A stretch of DNA of 11,480 nucleotides from Methanomicrobiales archaeon (GTDB lineage Archaea; Halobacteriota; Methanomicrobia; Methanomicrobiales; Methanomicrobiaceae): positions 1 through 11,480 of the forward strand of contig JAAYIO010000017.1 of assembly GCA_012523385.1 (NCBI GenBank), read 5' to 3'. Made by a program: the position numbers and the translations under genes. The notes beneath the pieces are model-generated. The model was not told the DNA's origin, did not search any database, and worked only from the letters and a program-made list of their open reading frames with translations. The number at the start of each line of letters is the position of its first letter. Positions within the stretch are counted from its first letter, which is position 1. Of this stretch, positions 1 through 7,380 are shown one piece after another.

Positions 1-2
1 AC

Positions 3-656
3 TTTGAAGTGCTCTGTGAAACCGTAAAAAAGACGGCATTCAAGGTTACGCGGGCCGGACAACTGGTTGCAAAAGAGGCCTCAGAACGGCTGGGAGTGCC
101 GTTTGGGATTGTTGACCTCTCGCTTGCACCGACGCCGTCGGTGGGCGACAGTGTGGCAGAGATCTTAGAAGAGATGGGTCTGGAATCGGTGGGTGCTCCG
201 GGCTCAACCGCGGCTTTGGCTCTCTTAAATGATCAGGTGAAGAAGGGAGGGGTCATGGCAAGTTCGTTTGTCGGCGGACTCAGTGGCGCCTTCCTTCCGG
301 TCAGTGAGGATCAGGGCATGATCGATGCGGTGAACCGCGGGGCTCTCACGATTGAGAAATTAGAGGCGATGACCTGCGTGTGCTCGGTCGGTCTTGATAT
401 GATCGCCATTCCCGGAACCACATCTGCGGCCACCATATCCGGCATTATCGCTGATGAGGCGGCCATCGGTATGATCAACCAGAAGACAACTGCGGTCCGT
501 CTGATCCCCGTTATCGGAAAAGATGTCGGCGACACCGTAGAGTTCGGCGGACTGCTTGGTCATGCCCCCATTCAGCGGGTCAATACCTTTAGCTGCGAGG
601 CATTTATTAACCGCGGCGGCAGGATCCCGGCACCGATTCATAGTTTTAAGAACTGA
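3..656 (+). CDS. PFL family protein (UPF0210/DUF711), C-terminal part, 5' truncated by window edge
   Basis: The reading frame is open from base 3, so the gene starts left of the window; the GTG at base 9 is internal. The 217 visible residues are roughly the second half of a family that is usually about 450 residues long. Recognisable stretches are VDLSLAPTPSVGDSVAEI, the glycine/alanine-rich GAPGSTAALALLND, the SFVGGLSGAFLPVSED segment, and the C-terminal NRGGRIPAPIHSFKN. From family knowledge, these are soluble cytoplasmic proteins related to the pyruvate formate-lyase fold, with no agreed reaction. In many prokaryotes a small ACT-domain protein (UPF0237) is encoded just upstream, so one may lie beyond the left edge. 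The gene converges on the M3 peptidase gene, with a 104-bp gap between the stop codons. The family call is firm; the function is unknown. Confidence 0.88.
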   Translation, partial: FEVLCETVKKTAFKVTRAGQLVAKEASERLGVPFGIVDLSLAPTPSVGDSVAEILEEMGLESVGAPGSTAALALLNDQVKKGGVMASSFVGGLSGAFLPVSEDQGMIDAVNRGALTIEKLEAMTCVCSVGLDMIAIPGTTSAATISGIIADEAAIGMINQKTTAVRLIPVIGKDVGDTVEFGGLLGHAPIQRVNTFSCEAFINRGGRIPAPIHSFKN

Positions 657-684
657 AAAAAGTCTCATCCGGTTTACTGCCGGA
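656..684 (-). terminator. Hairpin plus T-run terminator for the M3 peptidase gene
   Basis: Read on the minus strand, TCCGG (684-680) pairs with CCGGA (672-668) around a 7-base loop. Six T residues follow after six more bases (661-656). It lies about 77 bases past the peptidase stop codon and abuts the stop codon of the convergent PFL gene. A second small hairpin, GGATTT-N3-AAATCC (720-734), lies between it and the peptidase stop. Archaeal termination depends mainly on the T-run, so the role of the hairpin is inferred. Confidence 0.45.
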
Positions 685-760
685 GGAGCAAGGAAAATCA
701 TTTTTAAGATTAAATTTATGGATTTTTTAAATCCGATGTCACCCTATATCCGGAACATAT

Positions 761-2863
761 CTACAGGGATTCATCTGAGGATACAGGTATCCCAAGATAC
801 TCATACAACGCTTCCGTCCCCGGTTCTCTCCCAAGAAACTTCTTTAAAAGCACCATACCATCCTCCATATTTCCCCGTGAAAGAATCTCATCCCGGAATT
901 TCATGCCAAGCGTCTGGTTCGTCATTCCTTTCTCTTTGAATACATTCACAATAGTGAGAGCATAGACCTTGGACCAGAGATATCCATAATATCCGGCATC
1001 GTATCCGCCCATCAGATGGCCAAACGATGCAGGCTGATGTGTTCCCTCAGGCGGTCGCATGCCGGTAATCTCTTCATGGGTCTGATACCAGACCTCGGTT
1101 ACATCCACCAGACCACTTGCAATGTGAAACCGCATATCCTCAAGGGAATTGAGCAGCAGACGGCTGTAAAGATTTCCCACTCCGGCACTGCGGGATGCAA
1201 TGATACGGTCACGAAGGCCAGACGGGATTTTTTGAGACGAATCGGTGTAATGGCCGGATATTGATTCCAGCACCTCAGGGTCCCATACCCATTCTTCCAG
1301 TGTCTGGGACGGCGTTTCGACAAAATCCCACTCCACATTATACCCGGATAGGGTGCCATACGGTGCCCGTGTCAAGAGATAGTGCATCGCATGCCCCATC
1401 TCATGGAAGAGGGTCTCGATCTCGTCTATGGTCAAAAGTGACGGCCTTTCATCTCCCGGTTTGGTGAAATTGCCAATGATCGCCATCACCGGAGCCGAGT
1501 AACCGCCGTTCTTTATCCGTCCGCTTATCGCCTCAGAGGCACAGAAATGTCCGTATTTTCCCTCCCGTGGATAGAGATCCAGATACAGGTACCCAATATT
1601 TTCATCGCAGGCAGGGTCGCATAGTGCAAAAAGTCGGACATCGGGATGCCATACCGGGGCGTCCGTTATCTCACAGAACCGAACACCAAAAAGATGGGAG
1701 TATGTGGAAAAAAGGCCGGAAAGAACCGTATCAACGGGGAAATATTCCCTGACTTCCTCTTCATCGTAATCATACAGTTCCTTCTTTTGTATATCCTGCA
1801 AAAAGGCAACATCCCAGGGGTTAACCATGGTAGCCGTTGGATTCATCTGCTTTTTTATGGCAAGCAGTGCTAACATCTCTTCACGATGTTTTTCCTTTAA
1901 AGGTGCCTGCATTGCGGCGAGAAAGTCCATTACATTGGTAGTGCTCTCTGCCATCCGGCCGTCTATTCGGTAATCAGCCCATGTGGCATATCCCAGTTCT
2001 TGGGCAATCTTCTGTCGCAAGAGGATGGCCTTTTCAAGAAGAGGAGTGTTTGTATCCGCCTGTCGATTGTTGTAGGCCACATACATCCTCATACGGGTTT
2101 CGTCATGTGCGGCATAGGTCATCACCGCATGATAGTCGGGATACTTCAGGGTTACCCGAAAGGTACCACCTGAATTCTGTTGAAATGTAGCGAGTATTGA
2201 TGCAGGTATTCCCTTTAGTTCATCAGGCGTATACGAAAGCGTGGTGGTATCATTATTCAGATTAGCGGAATATTGGGTTTCAAGTCCGCTCAATGCTGTT
2301 TTCATCTCTCTTACAGTGGTAAGGCGTTCTTCTGAAAGCTTCAGCCCGTTCTTTTCAAAATCCCGGATGGTCACCTCATAAAGCCGCGACTCCTCTGGTG
2401 TTCGCGGCATCTGTTCCCTCAGAACATCATACAAATCACGGCGGGTATACACAGCGGTATTGAAGCAGGATGCTGACTCTTCACAGGACATTCCTTCTGC
2501 GGCAACCACTGCATCCGGATACACATTCCCCATCAAAATGAGGGGAGAAAGAGCATCGGAATAGTCTGTCATGACTCCATCAAATGCAAGGAATGTGTTG
2601 TCAAATGTTCGGTCTTCAGGAAGTAATTCGACAATTTTGGAAAGCCCGTCACGTGCAGTTTGTTCTGCCTTTTTGCTGAGTTTCGGTATTTCACCGAAAG
2701 TGTAGTGAGTCCGTAGGGGGCTCTCTTGTTTTGATACAGAACCATCTGGGGATTCTTTCTCCCTTCCAGTCCGTAAAGGGCCAGATGTCAGAAGACAGAT
2801 AGCGATCAGAACAATGAGCCATGATAAACGGTGGAAACAGATTCTATAATCACAGAAATGCAT
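761..2863 (-). CDS. M3 family zinc oligopeptidase (thimet oligopeptidase-like) with N-terminal membrane anchor or signal
   Basis: This 700-residue protein fits the M3A peptidase family, which cleaves short peptides inside a closed two-lobed channel. The zinc site is complete: H487-E488-M-G-H491 lies in FHEMGHAMH, and the third ligand E516 lies in DFVETPSQ, 29 residues after the first histidine as in thimet oligopeptidase. The substrate-binding segment FGHLMGGYDAGYYGYLW (614-630) keeps H616, Y621, Y625 and Y628, equivalent to the His/Tyr set of that enzyme. Residues 14-26 (SWLIVLIAICLLT) are hydrophobic after a short basic start, and a polar linker follows, so the enzyme is probably exported or membrane-anchored, unlike the usual cytoplasmic members. 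No clear lipobox is seen. The ATG at 2863 has GGAGAT about 12 bases upstream, a rather long spacing. It is transcribed alone. Peptide recycling or processing at the cell surface is inference. Confidence 0.9.
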   Translation of the reverse strand: MHFCDYRICFHRLSWLIVLIAICLLTSGPLRTGREKESPDGSVSKQESPLRTHYTFGEIPKLSKKAEQTARDGLSKIVELLPEDRTFDNTFLAFDGVMTDYSDALSPLILMGNVYPDAVVAAEGMSCEESASCFNTAVYTRRDLYDVLREQMPRTPEESRLYEVTIRDFEKNGLKLSEERLTTVREMKTALSGLETQYSANLNNDTTTLSYTPDELKGIPASILATFQQNSGGTFRVTLKYPDYHAVMTYAAHDETRMRMYVAYNNRQADTNTPLLEKAILLRQKIAQELGYATWADYRIDGRMAESTTNVMDFLAAMQAPLKEKHREEMLALLAIKKQMNPTATMVNPWDVAFLQDIQKKELYDYDEEEVREYFPVDTVLSGLFSTYSHLFGVRFCEITDAPVWHPDVRLFALCDPACDENIGYLYLDLYPREGKYGHFCASEAISGRIKNGGYSAPVMAIIGNFTKPGDERPSLLTIDEIETLFHEMGHAMHYLLTRAPYGTLSGYNVEWDFVETPSQTLEEWVWDPEVLESISGHYTDSSQKIPSGLRDRIIASRSAGVGNLYSRLLLNSLEDMRFHIASGLVDVTEVWYQTHEEITGMRPPEGTHQPASFGHLMGGYDAGYYGYLWSKVYALTIVNVFKEKGMTNQTLGMKFRDEILSRGNMEDGMVLLKKFLGREPGTEALYEYLGIPVSSDESL

Positions 2864-2910
2864 GGAAAATCAGTAATCTCCTATGTCAGTCTGAGAGGAG
2901 ATAAACAATG

Positions 2911-2920
2911 AGGTATATCC
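2911..2920 (-). promoter_or_regulatory. Possible TATA box for the M3 peptidase gene
   Basis: On the minus strand the sequence reads GGGGATATACC, a plausible archaeal BRE/TATA, about 50 bases before the ATG. It predicts a leader of roughly 25 bases containing the GGAGAT ribosome-binding site. This is a weak call made from sequence shape alone. Confidence 0.3.
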
Positions 2921-2994
2921 CCGAATTCAGCGGTTTTTTTGCACACACGCTCGCCAAAAAAAGGTATTTATTGTGTCACAATCCGTCAATCAGT

Positions 2995-3035
2995 AAAAAA
3001 ACGAATATTGGGGGGCCAAACCTGCATCTGGCCCC
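2995..3035 (-). terminator. Hairpin and T-run terminator of the TPR gene
   Basis: A perfect 7-bp stem, GGGGCCA (3012-3018) with TGGCCCC (3029-3035), closes a 10-base loop. Two G-T pairs can extend it outward. On the minus strand it lies 15 bases past the TPR stop codon, and a run of seven T residues (3001-2995) follows after about ten bases. Its position and direction fit the end of the TPR transcript. Confidence 0.55.
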
Positions 3036-3050
3036 TTATCCTTCCTGATT

Positions 3051-3749
3051 TTAACAGGTGTCGCAGGGCCGCTGTCTCGAGAGGGCCACCCCTTTGCTGT
3101 ACCATGCATGGGCATGTTCAGGGTCAATGGCAAGCGCCCGATTATATGCCCCCAGTGCGCCATCGTAATTTTTCATCCCCATGAAAATATTCCCTTTCAC
3201 ATTCCAGGCATCGGCGTCATTGGCATCAATCGCGATGGCAAGTTCACAGGCATTCAATGCTTCCTCAAAGCGTTCCAGACAGTTGAGAGAAACACCAAGG
3301 TTCACCCATGACGAAATAACATCCGGGTCACATTCGATTGCCTGGGTATATGAGCGGACGGCCTCTTCAAACTCCCCCAACCCGTTTAAAGCACATCCCC
3401 GGTGATACCACGCAGATGCGATCGTTTCATCCATGCTGAGGGCCAATTCCAGTGCCTCAACTGCCTCTTCGTACTGTTCCAGACGGACCAGGTCTATACC
3501 AAGGGAAAGCCATGCGGACACGTCATCCGAGTCACATTCAAGTGATCGGCCAAACGAGCGAACAGCTTCTGCAAATTCTCCGAGCTCGTCATGGGCACAG
3601 CCCTTCTGGTACCACGCGGCAGCATTCTCCGGGTCGCATTCAATCGCCTGATCATACGCCGCAATGGCCTCTCGGTACTGTTCCTCTTCTTTATGTGCAA
3701 TGCCTGCGACAATCCAGTCATCTGCACTCATATTTTTTGGTTGTTCCAT
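3051..3749 (-). CDS. Tetratricopeptide repeat (TPR) protein
   Basis: The 232-residue protein is almost entirely TPR. Six complete 34-residue units start at residues 9, 43, 77, 111, 145 and 179, each with the W/Y-G-A-A-P-type consensus (for example AWYQKGCAHDELGEF..A). A seventh unit from 213 stops after its first helix with the odd tail SRQRPCDTC. Units 2+3 and 4+5 match at 35 of 68 positions, which points to duplication of a two-repeat block. There is no signal peptide, so a cytoplasmic scaffold for protein-protein contacts is likely; the partner is unknown. An in-frame GTG lies 12 bases further upstream, but I prefer the ATG at 3749. A TATA-like AATATAA centred about 26 bases before it would place the transcript start at or near the ATG, and GGAAAG is only a weak ribosome-binding site. 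The gene is monocistronic. Confidence 0.85.
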   Translation of the reverse strand: MEQPKNMSADDWIVAGIAHKEEEQYREAIAAYDQAIECDPENAAAWYQKGCAHDELGEFAEAVRSFGRSLECDSDDVSAWLSLGIDLVRLEQYEEAVEALELALSMDETIASAWYHRGCALNGLGEFEEAVRSYTQAIECDPDVISSWVNLGVSLNCLERFEEALNACELAIAIDANDADAWNVKGNIFMGMKNYDGALGAYNRALAIDPEHAHAWYSKGVALSRQRPCDTC

Positions 3750-3770
3750 TGTTCTTTCCACGCTTCCGGT

Positions 3771-3780
3771 TATATTAGTT
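3771..3780 (-). promoter_or_regulatory. TATA-like box of the TPR gene
   Basis: The minus strand reads GAACTAATATAACC. The AT core is about 26 bases upstream of the ATG at 3749, the usual archaeal TATA-to-start distance, so the message would be leaderless or nearly so. This argues against the upstream GTG as the start. Confidence 0.4.
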
Positions 3781-3979
3781 CATTCCCAGCGATTCATACT
3801 CTTTTCCCTTCGTGTCTGATGAATCGGTGGGGAAGAATGAACCAGTGTCCAGACTTCCGCTCTCTCCCCAAAGACAGATATTTGGCACCTCCTTTATGCA
3901 ATAAACCCATTTACTCATAGCAAACTACCACGGGGGGGATCAACAGAGACGGTATTTTTGTATACACAACCTCACACGC

Positions 3980-3987
3980 TTTTTATG
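3980..3987 (+). promoter_or_regulatory. TATA-like box before the small RHH-like gene
   Basis: TTTTTATG lies about 25 bases upstream of the ATG at 4008, and no good ribosome-binding site lies between, which suggests a leaderless transcript. A second AT-rich candidate, TTTTTGTATACA, lies around 3955-3966. Confidence 0.3.
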
Positions 3988-4007
3988 AAACACATTCAAT
4001 CTCATTC

Positions 4008-4310
4008 ATGCACCGCTCATCTGACACCGGGAAAAAACCTGATGTGAAAGCTGTTGCAGACGAACCAACGCCTGTCATGATCCGGATCAGCACCCGCACA
4101 CAGGGCCTGCTTGACTCCCTGAAAGAACAGCCAGATGAATCATATGACGCAGTTATCCTTCGCCTGTGCGACCGAGATTCTGATGATGATGCCCCGCTGA
4201 GCGATGAGACCCTCAAAAAGATTGAGGAATCACTTGCAGAACTGCAGAAAGGGATTTCTCATACTCATGAGAAAATAGTTAAGGAACTTGTTGCAGGAAA
4301 AAAGAAGTGA
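4008..4310 (+). CDS. Small ribbon-helix-helix-like protein with C-terminal coiled coil
   Basis: This is a 100-residue protein of unknown function. After a polar N-terminus, residues 22-28 (PVMIRIS) form a likely beta strand. Two helices follow, at about 29-41 (RTQGLLDSLKEQ) and 44-55 (ESYDAVILRLCD). This order matches short archaeal ribbon-helix-helix proteins of the VapB-antitoxin type. Residues 65-97 are charged with heptad-like leucine/isoleucine spacing and probably form a coiled coil, and the protein ends GKKK. No toxin gene is adjacent: the next gene converges with only 22 bp between stop codons. An autonomous DNA-binding regulator or an orphan antitoxin is possible. The fold call rests on pattern reading only. 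The ATG at 4008 was chosen because a TATA-like box lies about 25 bases upstream; the later in-frame ATG at codon 24 would destroy the strand. Confidence 0.65.
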   Translation: MHRSSDTGKKPDVKAVADEPTPVMIRISTRTQGLLDSLKEQPDESYDAVILRLCDRDSDDDAPLSDETLKKIEESLAELQKGISHTHEKIVKELVAGKKK

Positions 4311-4332
4311 GGTAGAGGTCTGGTTTGCGGAA

Positions 4333-5151
4333 TTATTTCCACGTCACCGTTGCAGGACTGCGCCGGGGGAGGCCGTAGGTCTTGTATTTTGGATGGCCAA
4401 ACAGCATCGCAAAGGCACACGTCCGTCCCGAAGGAATACCAAGTTCCTCTTTAAGTGGTTCATAGGACAGAGCCGCCATTGTAATGAATCCCGCCCAGCA
4501 GGTGCCGATGCCAAACGCCGGGGCGGCGATATCGAAATGGGTGAGAGCGATGATGCCGTCTACGGATGCAATCGGGGTGTTTTCCGGGACATGGGCGACG
4601 AGCAAGTGAGGGGCGTCGCGACAGATGACATCCTGTCCTTTCTCCCATGCACGGATCAAAATCGGTGCATACACATTCAGGGGGTGAGTAGTATTTATAA
4701 GCGTTTTCAGCCATTCAATGGTTAACTCTGCAGCTCTTCTGACATCCTTCGGGTCGTGCACCACAGTCCACTCCACTGGCCGCACATTGCTCCCTGAGGG
4801 AGCGTAGCGGACAACATCGAGCACCTGAAGGATATCCTCTCCTGAGACCGGATCCTCCGTGAAAAAACGCACAGAACGACGTTTTTTCATATAATATCCG
4901 AGGTCACCCGTGGCGAGTTCCCCGGCGCCTGCCGGTACCTCCTCTTTTTCGTCCGGCAGAATATTGAGGATGAGTGCATGCGTAGGGCAGATGACTTCGC
5001 AGTGTCCACAGCTCATACACCTGTTGGCGTTCTCATCCCGGACTACAGGAAGGGAATTCTCATCTGCCGGGTCGACAATTGACACCGGGCAGACGACAGT
5101 GCATAGACCGCATCGGGTGCAGAGAACTTCGTCCACGAGTATGATTGCCAT
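4333..5151 (-). CDS. Ferredoxin-nitroreductase fusion (two [4Fe-4S] clusters plus FMN nitroreductase domain)
   Basis: The 272-residue protein begins with a two-cluster ferredoxin domain: C11-x2-C14-x2-C17-x3-C21-P and C45-x2-C48-x2-C51-x3-C55-P. After a linker, a nitroreductase-family domain runs from about residue 85 to 272. It has the FMN-site signature KKRRSVRFF (89-97), APSGSN (117-122), GIGTCWAGF (214-222) and the family ending FGHPKYKTYGLPRR. Such fusions are common in methanogens and clostridia and are expected to pass electrons from the clusters to FMN in the cytoplasm; the physiological substrate is not known. A GTG three codons earlier is open, but I place the start at the ATG (5151). 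The GGTGA overlapping that GTG lies five bases upstream and is a near-ideal match to the archaeal 16S tail. The gene is preceded by a gap of about 350 bp and is probably its own unit. Confidence 0.9.
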   Translation of the reverse strand: MAIILVDEVLCTRCGLCTVVCPVSIVDPADENSLPVVRDENANRCMSCGHCEVICPTHALILNILPDEKEEVPAGAGELATGDLGYYMKKRRSVRFFTEDPVSGEDILQVLDVVRYAPSGSNVRPVEWTVVHDPKDVRRAAELTIEWLKTLINTTHPLNVYAPILIRAWEKGQDVICRDAPHLLVAHVPENTPIASVDGIIALTHFDIAAPAFGIGTCWAGFITMAALSYEPLKEELGIPSGRTCAFAMLFGHPKYKTYGLPRRSPATVTWK

Positions 5152-5160
5152 TTTTTTCAC

Positions 5161-5506
5161 CGTTCTTTTTAGTATTTCGTTTCCCTGTGGATTCGGTAAT
5201 GGTTCCAGTCAGGTTTCGATCAGTTCCCTCTTGTGTTGTTCATTCTATTATTGTTTTTCGTAGATTACGACTGTATAAGGTCATTTTTGGTGATCTCTGC
5301 ACCCCGGCCCCACTCTTTATGAACATCCTCACACATCCTGAAACAAGAACCCGAAATAGTGCCCGGGTTGATCAATTGTAGACCTGTTGAACAGGGCGGG
5401 AGATACAAAAATCACTTGGATTCAAGGAATGGTATCTTAAAGGACGGACAAGATCGGAGGGATAAAGATATGCCGGGGGAGATTGGTTGTTCCGGTACGG
5501 TCTTTT
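5161..5506. other. Intergenic stretch without a gene
   Basis: I see no coding region in these 346 bp between two minus-strand genes. On the minus strand, CGAAAAACAATAATAG (about 5245-5260) is a possible promoter for the ferredoxin-nitroreductase. AACCCG (5348-5353) pairs with CGGGTT (5364-5369) around a 10-base loop and could mark the end of the membrane-protein transcript, though no good T-run follows. Both are weak calls. Confidence 0.4.
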
Positions 5507-6025
5507 TCAGTCATTTTCCTCGCTTTTCTTCCGGGATACACCATCCCTCCATACAAAAAATTGATAAAAACCCGTTGCAAGGCCGACATTCAATGCAATC
5601 AGACCTCCATAGATGAGGCCATTGGAAAGAGGGGTGTGCCAGAAAATCGCCGGAATCATCGAGAGACGGGACGAGACAAGGAGATAGGGAAGAAACACCC
5701 CAACCACCGAGACCATGAGATCACAGATGAGAATGCGGGTGAACCGGATTTTCTCCCCGAACCTGTTGGAAAATACAAAGGGAGGAATGAGCACTGCCAT
5801 GGGCACGACAAATATCAGAGCTCCGACTAGAAGCATCGGGGCATCATTCGGCATCAAAAAGAGAAATCCCGCTCCCATGACAAGGGCGGGGAGCAAGAGG
5901 TGAACCATCCGATTTTTTGTCCGACTGATGACTGCATAGACAACGGAAAGCAGCACGACTCCTATTAAAAAGGCAATAATCTGAAGCAGTATCACTAGAA
6001 ACAGAAAGCCATCAACAACATCCAT
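5507..6025 (-). CDS. Five-helix integral membrane protein of unknown function
   Basis: The 172-residue protein is strongly hydrophobic. Predicted membrane helices lie at about residues 6-32, 41-58, 64-85, 97-116 and 136-158, with basic loops (SRTKNR, SNRFGEKIR) after helices 1 and 3 and a charged C-terminal tail (RKKSEEND). The positive-inside rule therefore puts the C-terminus in the cytoplasm. I recognise no family motif or conserved polar cluster. The ATG at 6025 has GGAAGTG seven bases upstream, a good ribosome-binding site. The flanking gaps (128 bp on one side, about 350 bp on the other) suggest it is transcribed alone. It could be a small transporter or accessory membrane protein, but nothing visible decides this. 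Confidence 0.75.
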   Translation of the reverse strand: MDVVDGFLFLVILLQIIAFLIGVVLLSVVYAVISRTKNRMVHLLLPALVMGAGFLFLMPNDAPMLLVGALIFVVPMAVLIPPFVFSNRFGEKIRFTRILICDLMVSVVGVFLPYLLVSSRLSMIPAIFWHTPLSNGLIYGGLIALNVGLATGFYQFFVWRDGVSRKKSEEND

Positions 6026-6153
6026 ACTCGTTCACTTCCTGAATAATGCTGGGGCATGGTCTTTGATATATCTGTGGGGTGGTTTTCGGTAGGCAGTCAC
6101 AGGGAAAACTGTTTGTGGAAGATATACGGATGTTAAAAAAGGGAGGATGCCGG

Positions 6154-7350
6154 TTACCATCTTCTAAGTACGGTCACATAACATGCAATTCCTGTGGTGA
6201 GTGCCACTATGGCCATGAAAGGATTAGCAGGGCTCGCCTGAGTTTCAGTTTCTGTGGGGGCTGTGGATGTCACCGCCGGAATCGTGCCTGAGATGGCAGT
6301 TAACCAATCTGACCTCGGTGAGTAACGGTGCCATAACGCCAATCCGTTGTCAAAGTCAGTAATTCCTGCAACATCTGATGCAATTTCGCTGAAGATTCCT
6401 GTCCCGATATCATATACCCTGATCGTTCCGTTATCCGGATTATCGTAATCAACCTTGGGTTTTTTCACATAGATAACAGTATTACCAGATATATAGGGAG
6501 CACTTGGAGCACTTAATGTTTCAAGGGAGCAGGTCATCCCTGTTGACAGATTTGTCAACATAATTTCTCCACCGGCAGTTACAAGTGACGGGTATCCACT
6601 TGATATATCAGGTTCCTCTGCTGATCTGCTCCAGACAACCTCGTCACCCGAAATATCACTCCATCCCCAGGTCCGTATTGACATACTTTCCGGAATAATA
6701 TCATCCTCACCGGTAGAGATGGTGTAGACATGAACTTCCCGCCCGGGTTCCCGGTCAGTTCGATCGCACCCCCATACTATTCGGTCACCGTCGATGGCAA
6801 GACCTTGGATCTTATCTTTCGATCTAAAGATCTTGTTGTTCGTGCCGGTTGAAAGCGTATGCAGGATGAGATCATCACCCCCACTATCTTCACGCAATAC
6901 GACATGTTTCCCATCACCAACAATATCAGTTACTCTTGATTCAATGTTGTTGTAAAAACCGGTCGAATAAATAATCCGTCTATTTTCGGTGGCCATGTCA
7001 TATTCATATACCGTTTTTGTCCGCGATTCGTAGAATTTTGTAGTATCATACTCGGTGTAGTATACCCGGCCATCAGTGATCTCCAGTGATTCAATGTTCA
7101 TGGTATCATTTGTGAGAGAGATACTCCGGTAAAGCGTCATGTCAGTATTGTACACCCTGATTGCCGAAGGATTAGAACCACTCACATATGTTGCAACAAG
7201 ATTATCGTCAATGCACATATGAGCCTGAGCGGTAGCCGAAGCCTGCATAGGTATGCAAATATCTGAAGGTTCTGCAAGACAGGGGATTACGAATACACTA
7301 CAAAAGAGTAATACCATACAAATAAATTTCATTTTTCGGAAAAATTTCAT
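6154..7350 (-). CDS. Surface beta-propeller-like protein with signal peptide and C-terminal membrane anchor
   Basis: The 398-residue exported protein starts with a basic segment and a hydrophobic core (MKFFRKMKFICMVLLFCSVF), with probable signal cleavage after CLA (residue 26). The body repeats a strand pattern of the form 'I-x-G-D-x-V-V-W ... x-I-x-x-Y-x-I-S-T-G'. Examples are IDGDRIVWG/VYTISTGED, ISGDEVVWSR/LTNLSTGMT and ISGNTVIYV/VYDIGTGIF, fitting about six to seven TolB/YncE-like propeller blades. A Thr/Glu/Pro linker (about 356-375) leads to a hydrophobic helix ending in RRW. This layout resembles archaeosortase-processed tails (PGF-CTERM type), though the motif here is NPF. The ATG at 7350 has GAGGAG six bases upstream. 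It lies 30 bp after secreted protein A and is probably co-transcribed with it. A binding or display role on the cell surface is inferred; no catalytic residues are seen. Confidence 0.8.
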   Translation of the reverse strand: MKFFRKMKFICMVLLFCSVFVIPCLAEPSDICIPMQASATAQAHMCIDDNLVATYVSGSNPSAIRVYNTDMTLYRSISLTNDTMNIESLEITDGRVYYTEYDTTKFYESRTKTVYEYDMATENRRIIYSTGFYNNIESRVTDIVGDGKHVVLREDSGGDDLILHTLSTGTNNKIFRSKDKIQGLAIDGDRIVWGCDRTDREPGREVHVYTISTGEDDIIPESMSIRTWGWSDISGDEVVWSRSAEEPDISSGYPSLVTAGGEIMLTNLSTGMTCSLETLSAPSAPYISGNTVIYVKKPKVDYDNPDNGTIRVYDIGTGIFSEIASDVAGITDFDNGLALWHRYSPRSDWLTAISGTIPAVTSTAPTETETQASPANPFMAIVALTTGIACYVTVLRRW

Positions 7351-7380
7351 CGTTGCTCCTCAAAAATGGGTATTTCTCCT

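Noticed and set aside
9..11. GTG as the start of the PFL family gene
   Set aside because: The frame continues unbroken to the left edge and the residues before it fit the family, so this codon is internal.
3971..4216. Minus-strand frame opposite the small RHH-like gene (and similar antisense frames across the M3, nitroreductase and TPR genes)
   Set aside because: Low-complexity Arg/Ser-rich translation without start signals; the opposite strand encodes a better-supported protein in each case.
5152..5160. GTG at 5160 as the start of the ferredoxin-nitroreductase
   Set aside because: That GTG is part of GGTGA, which is correctly placed as the ribosome-binding site for the ATG at 5151.
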